DNA from: Spirochaetaceae bacterium
GTDB lineage: Bacteria > Spirochaetota > Spirochaetia > Treponematales > Breznakiellaceae
NCBI GenBank assembly: GCA_031267955.1
Contig: JAIRYB010000032.1
Coordinates: forward strand, 1 to 6,856
Reading direction: 5' to 3'
DNA length: 6,856 nt
Shown here: piece after piece, positions 1 through 5,450 of the stretch
Numbering within the stretch: the stretch's first letter is position 1
Layout: the number at the start of each line of letters is the position of its first letter
The notes under the pieces: generated by a model
Seen by the model: only the letters and a program-made list of their open reading frames with translations
What the model was told of the DNA's origin: nothing
The model's database searches: none
Position numbers and translations under genes: made by a program

Positions 1-1
1 T

Positions 2-160
2 TTCAATATCGAGGTATTTGAACTTCTTAAACCGGAAAAAAATATGCCCGACGATTCAATAAATATCATCGAAAAATACACGGCCGACATTCAGGCGACC
101 ATAAATCAGGCTCTCTACAGCCTTCGAGATAACTATATTTCGACTTTAAGTGAAAAATGA
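2..160 (+). CDS. C-terminal 52 residues of an unidentified gene (5' end outside window)
   Basis: One plus-strand frame is open from the left edge to a TGA at 158-160 and gives 52 residues ending in TLSEK. The start lies outside the window. The tail is hydrophilic and probably helical (IIEKYTADIQATINQALYSL), with no motif I recognise, so I assign no function. By my count bases 1-160 are about 36% GC, against roughly 60% in the genes to the right, and the codons are A/T-rich (AAT, AAA, ATA, TTA). The low GC is one reason to believe this frame is a real gene of different composition, perhaps acquired. It converges on the rpn gene, with 44 bases between the two stop codons. An AT-rich open stretch of this length could occur by chance, so confidence is moderate. 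Confidence 0.55.
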   Translation, partial: FNIEVFELLKPEKNMPDDSINIIEKYTADIQATINQALYSLRDNYISTLSEK

Positions 161-171
161 TCCGCCCGGCA

Positions 172-197
172 GGGTTTTGCGGTTTCAGGCAAAGGCC
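172..197. terminator. Imperfect hairpin between convergent genes
   Basis: The 44-base gap between the two convergent stop codons holds an inverted repeat: TTTGC at 176-180 pairs with GCAAA at 189-193 around an 8-base loop. GGG at 172-174 can pair with CCC at 195-197 across small bulges. It could slow transcription from either side. No proper T-tract follows on either strand, so calling it a terminator is tentative. Confidence 0.25.
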
Positions 198-204
198 CGG
201 CGAT

Positions 205-405
205 TTACTGCGGCGGCCGGGCTTCCAGATAGCGCCGGGCCTGCTCCGGCGACAGCTTGAGGGCCGCGCTTATCTGTTCGGGCTTCATGCCGTATGCCTC
301 CAGCAGTTTCACGCTTCTTTCCAGGCCCTTTTCCAGCCCTTCTTCCAGGCCCTCCTCCCGTTCCACCACAAGGGCGTCCTCAAACTTCCATTCCGCCGCA
401 AGCAT
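205..405 (-). CDS. Intragenic small protein: C-terminal part of Rpn (RpnS-like candidate antitoxin)
   Basis: Within the rpn gene, in the same frame, Met224 (ATG at 405-403) would start a separate 66-residue protein sharing the nuclease's C-terminus (residues 224-289). Evidence seen: GGAGGT at 418-413, 7 bases upstream of this ATG, is close to the ideal anti-16S match and far better than the signal at the full-length start. The product omits the whole catalytic region and keeps the four-residue repeat run and the last helices, including MKPEQISAALKLSPEQARRY. Known: in E. coli Rpn systems a short protein translated from inside rpn binds and inhibits the full-length nuclease, and its dimer interface includes a helix with variable four-residue repeats. 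I infer the same arrangement here. No expression data are available, and GGAGGT could be chance within the GEVKS codons. Confidence 0.55.
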   Translation of the reverse strand: MLAAEWKFEDALVVEREEGLEEGLEKGLERSVKLLEAYGMKPEQISAALKLSPEQARRYLEARPPQ

Positions 406-1074
406 ACTCTTTACCTCCCCGTGCGTCCTTAAAAATTCCCGTAATATATCGTTCTTTATGCACCACTTTACCGCCCCGTCTATCGCTTCCTCCAGCCCCT
501 GCCCGGCAGCCTCGTTCCGCCTCACCTTGTCCACAAACGCGCTGTACCCGCCCAGCGCCGGGCATTTCCGCCTCAGTTCCTCGTTGTACCCGGGGTTGAT
601 GTTGTACACCGTTACACGAAGTTCCAGCCCCCCGGAAATACCGTCCCCCGCTCCCTCCGCGTATGAATCCGACAGCTTCAGTTCCGCCTTTTCAGGAAAC
701 GGCGCCTTCCCGTTGTACAGCACTATGAACTCCGGCCGCGGCAGCCTGACCCGCTTCTTCGTGTAGATGGTATGCGGCCCCTTACCCCCGACATACTGCT
801 CGTACAGCAGCGCGATGTACATGAGTATCCGCAGCGGCATATTCGGGTTGACGGTGCTCTGGTGCTCCATGACCAGGACGAACCTGTCATCAAGGATGAA
901 AGATATGTCGTTGATCCGGTCCATGTACAGGGCGTTCTCCAGGGTGTTTATGACAACGGGGACATCCGGGTCCAGGTCCGTGCCTTTCAGGGCAGAATAA
1001 AGCTGGCGGAGGATGGCGGGGTCGCTGAAGAGCAGGGAGAAAACGCTGTCCTTGTACTGGCGGTTCGCGCTCAT
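205..1074 (-). CDS. Rpn-family recombination-promoting nuclease (PD-(D/E)XK), full-length form
   Basis: A 289-residue protein resembling the Rpn / putative-transposase nuclease family, whose studied members cut DNA, promote recombination and can be toxic or antiphage. Seen: the N-terminus MSANRQYKDSVFSLLFSD is typical of family openings (K-D-x-x-F-x-x-L-F). The candidate active site lies in NDISFILDDRFVLVMEHQST, with Asp56, Glu70 and Gln72 forming D-x(13)-E-x-Q, the E-x-Q variant of PD-(D/E)XK. A hydrophobic core follows (LRILMYIALLYEQY, about 81-94, and FIVLYNG, 116-122). The C-terminal third is helical, with a four-residue repeat run (240-251) and a final helical segment (264-284). The ATG at 1074 is the first possible start, because an in-frame TAA lies three codons upstream. 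It has no convincing Shine-Dalgarno sequence, so synthesis may be weak. The gene lies 77 bases after the ABC operon on the same strand. It is full length with no frameshift. The family call is firm; catalytic activity is inferred. Confidence 0.85.
   Translation of the reverse strand: MSANRQYKDSVFSLLFSDPAILRQLYSALKGTDLDPDVPVVINTLENALYMDRINDISFILDDRFVLVMEHQSTVNPNMPLRILMYIALLYEQYVGGKGPHTIYTKKRVRLPRPEFIVLYNGKAPFPEKAELKLSDSYAEGAGDGISGGLELRVTVYNINPGYNEELRRKCPALGGYSAFVDKVRRNEAAGQGLEEAIDGAVKWCIKNDILREFLRTHGEVKSMLAAEWKFEDALVVEREEGLEEGLEKGLERSVKLLEAYGMKPEQISAALKLSPEQARRYLEARPPQ
322..357 (-). repeat. Three tandem 12-base units encoding four-residue repeats in Rpn
   Basis: Minus-strand units GAGGAGGGCCTG, GAAGAAGGGCTG and GAAAAGGGCCTG follow one another and encode EEGL, EEGL and EKGL (residues 240-251), with a partial fourth unit beginning GAA. 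The period of 12 bases keeps frame, so copy number can change by slippage without breaking the gene. The run is shared by the full-length and short Rpn products. Confidence 0.85.
413..418 (-). promoter_or_regulatory. Strong internal Shine-Dalgarno site for the short Rpn product
   Basis: On the minus strand the bases read GGGGAGGTAAAGAGT followed by ATG. GGAGGT is separated from the Met224 codon by 7 bases, the optimal spacing. It is the best ribosome binding site near any start in this gene and is the main support for an internal start. Confidence 0.55.
443..448 (-). promoter_or_regulatory. Possible internal -10 box for the short Rpn product
   Basis: TATATT (five of six to the TATAAT consensus) lies in an AT-rich island (about 430-460) inside otherwise GC-rich coding sequence, 37 bases upstream of the internal ATG. 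Transcription from it would give a leader of about 30 bases containing the GGAGGT site. No good -35 is present at 17 bases (GTAAAG), so this is only a candidate. Confidence 0.22.
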
Positions 1075-1087
1075 GCTACCATGTTAG

Positions 1088-1143
1088 CGCGCCCGGCGCG
1101 AAAACGCAAGGCGCGTGAGACTTCACGGGCGGCGGACCCCGCC
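1088..1143 (-). terminator. Cluster of three short hairpins between the ABC operon and rpn
   Basis: The 77-base spacer holds three perfect 5-bp inverted repeats: GGCGG/CCGCC (1131-1143, 3-base loop), CGTGA/TCACG (1114-1127, 4-base loop) and CGCGC/GCGCG (1088-1100, 3-base loop). On the minus strand a TTTT run (1104-1101) follows the second hairpin after 9 bases and sits directly before the third. This may terminate the ABC transcript, but the T-run is short and badly spaced. Read-through into rpn, or an mRNA structure near the weak rpn start, is equally possible. Confidence 0.3.
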
Positions 1144-1151
1144 ACAGGCCG

Positions 1152-1598
1152 CTACGGAACCGGTATTTCCCCAAAGGGCAGATCCCCGGAAGGAATTTCC
1201 TCTTCTTCCGGTACGCGGGGTTCGGGGGCGGTGTGGAAAACTTCTACAAAGGGAAGGCCGTTTAACATTTTCGGAACGGAAAGCAGGTACATGTCGTCCC
1301 GGATGGGGAGGCTGAATTCCTGCTCAAAGGGCGGCGCGCCGTCGCTGAATTCGACCCTTATCCGGTGGCGGGTGCCGGCAACGGCAAAGCGGTCCCGGTC
1401 TCCCCGGAAATATTCCAGGCTTTTTCCGCCGTCCACCGAAACGGTAATAAGGTCCGGCGCGCGCGGGCCCCCGTCCGTGTTGCGGTTGTCAATAAGCAGG
1501 GAGTGGCCCCGGTAAACCGAAAAGAGCAGGATTCCAAGCCCTATCCAGAGAAGGACAAGGGCGGCGCGGATGCAGATTCTGCGGCTTTTCTGCGTCAT
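1152..1598 (-). CDS. Small single-pass membrane protein, last gene of the ABC operon (possibly DUF6672-like)
   Basis: A 148-residue protein of unknown function. Seen: a basic N-terminus (KSRRICIR), then one hydrophobic segment (about residues 11-28, AALVLLWIGLGILLFSVY). The roughly 118-residue remainder should face the periplasm and looks beta-rich (LITVSVDGGKSLEYF, HRIRVEFSDGAPPFEQEFSL). The tail is acidic and proline-rich (PRVPEEEEIP...PFGEIPVP). There is no catalytic motif. The ATG overlaps the permease stop as ATGA (1595-1598), and GGAG lies 7 bases upstream of the ATG, so translation should be coupled to the transporter. That suggests an accessory subunit, such as a docking or gating partner for the permeases or binding protein; this is inference. 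It resembles short spirochaetal proteins I associate with the DUF6672 label, but I hold that name loosely. Confidence 0.75.
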   Translation of the reverse strand: MTQKSRRICIRAALVLLWIGLGILLFSVYRGHSLLIDNRNTDGGPRAPDLITVSVDGGKSLEYFRGDRDRFAVAGTRHRIRVEFSDGAPPFEQEFSLPIRDDMYLLSVPKMLNGLPFVEVFHTAPEPRVPEEEEIPSGDLPFGEIPVP

Positions 1599-2704
1599 GC
1601 TTTCTCCGTTCCGCCCCGCAGGCTGGACCGGGCAAGCTCGGCGTTGGCCCGTTTGCGCCAGGCGTGGATAACCAGGGCCAGGGCGATAACCCCGTAGCTG
1701 AACGCGTCGCGGAAATACTCGCCTATCATAGCAGAACCAAAGAGATTGGTCCCCGCGCGCGGGACAACTATGTACATTAGATGAAGCAGGACCGTCCCGA
1801 TAAACACGTTGGGGATGGTCGCCTTGCTCACCGACGCGCCCCCGACAAGAATCGCCGCGGCGGCGAAGAAGCCTGTCTGTTTGTGGGCGTTGTAAGTCGC
1901 CATATTTCCCATATTTTGCAGAAAAATAAGCTGGCCCAGGCTCGCGAGGACGGTGGAGATAACTATGGCGATGATCCGGGTCTTGTCAACGGGAATCCCC
2001 GACGCGTGGGCTACCCCCTGGTCCTGCCCCACAGCCCTCATGTCCTGGCCGAGCTTGGTCCGCCTGAACCAGACGATAAAGAGGCAGAGCACCCCTATTA
2101 TCAGGTAGTTGGCGACAGGAAGGACAACCAGCCCCGCAGGCAGGTTCAGGCGCAAGGGCAGGAGGCGGTCCAGGGACTGGCGCACCGAATCAAGGTTAAG
2201 GGTGTTCCGTATCCCGTAGCCGCGCGAAAGCGTAATGCTGAGGGAGTGAATCGGGATCACCGATCCCATAAGGTAGAGGACCACGAACTGGTAGAAGCCG
2301 TCCATAAAGAAGCCGAGTATATAGCCGGTAACCATTTCCCGGCCACGGGCGCGGTTAAGTATCTCCCCCGCGGCCCAGCCGAGCAGCGCGGCGATGGGGA
2401 CGGCGATTAGCGAGGCGAAGACAAGGCCCGGAACCCCCACGATATTCCAGTCAACCGCGAAAATAAGGCCGATCTGCCCGGCCATGGCCCCCAGAACCAT
2501 GCCGAAATTGATGCCCATCCCCGCCATAATGGGGAGGATCAGACTGAACACCAGGAAACAGTTCCTGCCGATACGGGTAAATATCTCCTGGGCAATGGAA
2601 ATCAGGGACAGCCCCGAAATAGGCGTTGCCGCCAGGCTTATGATCAGGAAGATGAAAACTACCGCGTTATCCGCCAAGAAATTCCAGAGGTCGAAACGTT
2701 TCAT
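1595..2704 (-). CDS. ABC importer permease subunit 2 (BPD_transp_2 / RbsC-like)
   Basis: A 369-residue polytopic inner-membrane protein, one half of the predicted heterodimeric channel. The ATG at 2704-2702 is chosen because it overlaps the preceding permease stop as ATGA and has AAGGTGAG just upstream. The frame stays open further upstream, but that extension is only the other permease read out of frame, and MKRFDLWNFLADN is a normal permease start. Seen: several strongly hydrophobic segments (for example 14-28, 48-83, 93-113, 195-213, 243-262). Family motifs are GINFGMVLGAMAGQIG (64-79), ILNRARGREM (115-124), AVGQDQGVAHASGI (224-237) and LVGGASVSKATIPNVFIGT (286-304). The last three line up with the same segments of permease 1. 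The C-terminus is basic and cytoplasmic-looking (HAWRKRANAELARSS). The stop overlaps the next gene's start. Confidence 0.9.
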   Translation of the reverse strand: MKRFDLWNFLADNAVVFIFLIISLAATPISGLSLISIAQEIFTRIGRNCFLVFSLILPIMAGMGINFGMVLGAMAGQIGLIFAVDWNIVGVPGLVFASLIAVPIAALLGWAAGEILNRARGREMVTGYILGFFMDGFYQFVVLYLMGSVIPIHSLSITLSRGYGIRNTLNLDSVRQSLDRLLPLRLNLPAGLVVLPVANYLIIGVLCLFIVWFRRTKLGQDMRAVGQDQGVAHASGIPVDKTRIIAIVISTVLASLGQLIFLQNMGNMATYNAHKQTGFFAAAAILVGGASVSKATIPNVFIGTVLLHLMYIVVPRAGTNLFGSAMIGEYFRDAFSYGVIALALVIHAWRKRANAELARSSLRGGTEKA

Positions 2705-3786
2705 TTGCTCACCTTCGTTTTCCGCGTCAGCGCGTAGATGATCATCCCGTTGGAGATAAGTATGCGGATCACCTCGGACATATCGGTCTTCAGAATGCTG
2801 TTGATCACCGAAGGAGTCATGGCAAGGATGCTCTGAAAGAGGAAAGTCCCCACGATCACGTTGAGTATCGAAGCCTTGTTGACCGAAGCGCCTCCCAGGA
2901 GTATCGCCGCAACAGCGGGAAAGGCCATGTATATCGGGGCCTGGTAAACCTGGATAAAGCCGAAACTCTGCTGGTACATAAGTATGCCCACCGCCCCGAA
3001 CACGGTGGAAACTATCACGCTGATAAGGCGCATCCTGTCCGCGGAAACCCCGCCGGCGCGGGCAAAATCCGGGTTTGACCCCACCGCGGTAAGGGCCGTC
3101 CCGGTGCGGCTCCTCATGAAAAGCCACATGATAAAGGCCATAAACGCGAAGAAAAGGATGGTCCCGGTCGGGAATTCAAAATACGGCCCTATTTTGATAA
3201 CGAGGAAGTTGTTCAAAAACCTGGCCCAGTAGCCGTCCAGCGTGATGGTTGTCCGCAGGCCCTGGCCGGTATAGCCCCAGACCATGGTGGGGTTGGTGTA
3301 CGGCAGGACCAGCCACATGATGGCCATAAAGGTGACGATGGAAAAACCCACGTACATGGCTATGGTCATTTCCTCGCCCTTTACCTTGTTAAGGAGGAGG
3401 CCGTAAAGCCAGCCGAAAACAACGGCGAAGGGAAGGCTCAATAGTATCGCGCCGAAAAAGCCGGCGGCCCCGGTAAGCCCGAACTGCATCGCCAGGGTCG
3501 AGCCGAGCAGGCCCGCCACTATCCCCACGGGAAGGCCGAAATTAAGGCCGGCGCCGGCCTGCATCATGGGGACCAGGGCCAGGACCATCACCCCGTTCTG
3601 GCCGAAACGGACAAAGACGTTCATAAGGGAACTGTCAACCCGGACCTTGACAAAGGGGGCGGCAACAAAGAGGAGTATTACAAAGAAAAAGATGATAAGC
3701 CGGGGCCACCCGAAGTCGCCGATAAATTCTTTAAGGCGCCCGGTATCCCGGCCAGTTTTTTCAACGCCCCTGGTTTCCCCGCTCAT
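2701..3786 (-). CDS. ABC importer permease subunit 1 (BPD_transp_2 / RbsC-like)
   Basis: A 361-residue multi-spanning inner-membrane protein, partner of permease 2. A hydrophilic, charged N-terminus of about 27 residues (MSGETRGVEKTGRDTGR...) precedes the first membrane segment (30-46, LIIFFFVILLFVAAPF). Family motifs seen: GLNFGLPVGIVAGLLG (80-95), LLNKVKGEEM (131-140; the cytoplasmic loop likely to contact the ATPase), AVGSNPDFARAGGVSADRMR (234-253) and LLGGASVNKASILNVIVGT (296-314). These are paralogous to the same stretches of permease 2, but the proteins differ enough that a heterodimer from an old duplication is likely. The ATG overlaps the ATPase stop as ATGA (3783-3786), with GGAGGGAGC immediately before it. 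Ligand specificity cannot be deduced; the superfamily carries sugars, nucleosides and branched-chain amino acids. Confidence 0.92.
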   Translation of the reverse strand: MSGETRGVEKTGRDTGRLKEFIGDFGWPRLIIFFFVILLFVAAPFVKVRVDSSLMNVFVRFGQNGVMVLALVPMMQAGAGLNFGLPVGIVAGLLGSTLAMQFGLTGAAGFFGAILLSLPFAVVFGWLYGLLLNKVKGEEMTIAMYVGFSIVTFMAIMWLVLPYTNPTMVWGYTGQGLRTTITLDGYWARFLNNFLVIKIGPYFEFPTGTILFFAFMAFIMWLFMRSRTGTALTAVGSNPDFARAGGVSADRMRLISVIVSTVFGAVGILMYQQSFGFIQVYQAPIYMAFPAVAAILLGGASVNKASILNVIVGTFLFQSILAMTPSVINSILKTDMSEVIRILISNGMIIYALTRKTKVSK

Positions 3787-5426
3787 GCTCCCTCCAGCCT
3801 GTCTTTTTCGGAAACGCCCGACATGAGAAGCCCGAATTCCGCGACAGGCGAATCCGGGCGGAGGATTCCGGCTACGCGCCCCTCGGCGACAATAGCGATA
3901 CGGCCGCAGATGGAACGGAGCTCTTCAAGCTCGCTGGACACCATTACGATGGTGGTCCCCCTTTCCCGGTTGTAGCCCCGCAGGGTGTCAAGGACGATCT
4001 TCTTGGCCCCCACATCAATGCCCCGGGTCGGTTCAGAGACAAAGAGTACCCCGGGGGCCAGGGCGAAAGCCTTGGACAGGCAGACCTTCTGCTGATTCCC
4101 CCCGGAAAGTTCCTTGGCGGGCTGTTTGGGGCCGGTACATTTTATCTCAAGCTTTTTGATGTACTCCTCCGCGAGAAGCCGCATCGCCTTTTCGTCCCGG
4201 AGTTTGAAGATACCGCCCAGCCAGGATTTAAGATAAGCGCCCCTGGTCTGCATGGCGCCAAAGGCAATGTTCCAGTCAAGGCTTTCGTCCAAGAGAAGGC
4301 CCACCCCCCGGCGGTCCTCCGATACAAAGGCCATCCCCGCGTCCAGAGCCGCGCGGGGGTCCCCCAGGCTTACTTCTTTCCCTTCAAGAAACACCCGGCC
4401 CCCGGCGGCGTAAAGCCCCATGATGCCGTTGGGAATACCCAGCTTGCCCTGGCCGGCCAGCCCGCCTATCCCGAAAATCTCGCCCCGCTCCACCGTAAAA
4501 GACACGTCCCTGACTGTCTCCCCGGGCATATCCACCCAGAGCTTCTCAACCCGCAGGGCTTCCCGGGACCCGGCTTCCACCGGGGCGTCCGCTGTTTGCG
4601 CGCCGGCCGGAGGATGCCCCCCCCTGCCCTCCCCGGCAGCGCCCATGTCGCGGCCTACCATCCAGAACGCGATTTCCGGCACGGTAAGATTTTTGTTGGG
4701 CGCGTCTTTGATCATGCTGCCGTCCCGCAGGACAACAACGCGGTGGGAGATTTCGATAACTTCCCGGAGGCGGTGGGATATGAAGATGACGGCGATCCCC
4801 TCCCCGGCAAGGGCTTTAATCGCGCCAAGGAGAATCTCGGCCTCGCTTTCGGTAAGCACCGCCGTCGGCTCGTCCAGCACGAGGAGCTTTACCCCGTCCC
4901 GGTCGATTTCGCGGGCGATTTCGGTAAACTGCTTGTGGCCTACCGGCATTTCCGAGGCTAGGGTGCCGGGGTCTATCTTTACCCCCAGCTTGCCGATGGC
5001 CTGGGCCGCCCGCCTGTTCATCCGGTCCCTGCGCAGGGTTGAAAGCCGGTCACCGAATACCTCCGCCGCGACATTATGGCGGAGAGGTTCCCGGTTAAGC
5101 AGAATATTCTCGCAGGCGCTAAAGCCCGGTATAAGGGAAAATTCCTGATGGACCATGCCGATCCCCGCGTCAAGGGCGTCGAAAGGGCTTTTAAAGGCAA
5201 CGACGTTCCCGTCCAGGTAAATCCGCCCCCCGTATCCCCCGGTGTCGGCGATCACCGGCATTCCAAAGAGGATATGCATCAGGGTGGTTTTCCCCGCGCC
5301 GTTTTCCCCCACCAGGCCGAGGATTTCTCCCCGGTTGATGGAAAAATTCACGCCGGAAAGGACCGCCGTACCGTAAAAATCCTTGGAGACATTTTCCAGC
5401 CGCAGCAGGGGCCCGTCATGTTCCAC
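3783..5426 (-). CDS. ABC importer ATPase with two nucleotide-binding domains (RbsA/MglA type)
   Basis: A 547-residue cytoplasmic ATPase with two fused domains that powers the two permeases. Domain 1 (about 7-260): Walker A GENGAGKT (40-47), Q-loop Gln94, degenerate signature MPVGHKQ (160-166), Walker B LLVLDEPT (181-188), H-loop His218. A low-complexity Gly/Ala/Pro-rich linker covers about 261-288. Domain 2 (about 290-535): altered Walker A GLAGQGKL (322-329, Leu where Thr/Ser is usual), intact signature LSGGNQQ (440-446), Walker B FVSEPTRGID (462-471, Ser464 where Asp is usual), and SSELEE (497-502) in place of the switch His, as is normal in this family. The best start is GTG at 5426: an in-frame TGA lies five codons upstream and no in-frame ATG is nearby. 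The Shine-Dalgarno is weak (TGGAA). The gene begins 24 bases after the binding-protein stop and overlaps permease 1. Confidence 0.93.
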   Translation of the reverse strand: MEHDGPLLRLENVSKDFYGTAVLSGVNFSINRGEILGLVGENGAGKTTLMHILFGMPVIADTGGYGGRIYLDGNVVAFKSPFDALDAGIGMVHQEFSLIPGFSACENILLNREPLRHNVAAEVFGDRLSTLRRDRMNRRAAQAIGKLGVKIDPGTLASEMPVGHKQFTEIAREIDRDGVKLLVLDEPTAVLTESEAEILLGAIKALAGEGIAVIFISHRLREVIEISHRVVVLRDGSMIKDAPNKNLTVPEIAFWMVGRDMGAAGEGRGGHPPAGAQTADAPVEAGSREALRVEKLWVDMPGETVRDVSFTVERGEIFGIGGLAGQGKLGIPNGIMGLYAAGGRVFLEGKEVSLGDPRAALDAGMAFVSEDRRGVGLLLDESLDWNIAFGAMQTRGAYLKSWLGGIFKLRDEKAMRLLAEEYIKKLEIKCTGPKQPAKELSGGNQQKVCLSKAFALAPGVLFVSEPTRGIDVGAKKIVLDTLRGYNRERGTTIVMVSSELEELRSICGRIAIVAEGRVAGILRPDSPVAEFGLLMSGVSEKDRLEGA

Positions 5427-5450
5427 GTTCGATTCCAGTCATCGCGGCGG

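Noticed and set aside
205..1074. Rpn gene read as an IS-element transposase with terminal inverted repeats
   Set aside because: Families of this kind are sometimes labelled putative transposase, but I see no flanking inverted repeats or target duplication at 160-205 or 1075-1151.
772..1515. A 247-residue plus-strand frame spanning rpn, the spacer and the small membrane protein gene
   Set aside because: It runs antisense across two real genes and their spacer, and its composition is basic and unstructured. It is a shadow of GC-rich coding.
2705..3127. Upstream extension of permease 2 to give 510 residues
   Set aside because: The extra 141 residues are permease 1 read in another frame, with unlikely composition. 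The ATGA overlap with its AAGGTGAG site and a normal hydrophobic start place the true start at 2704.
5427..5450. ATG in the gap after the binding-protein gene as the ATPase start
   Set aside because: That ATG (5442-5440) is out of frame with the ATPase and reaches a stop after eight codons. An in-frame TGA lies between it and the GTG at 5426, leaving GTG as the best start.
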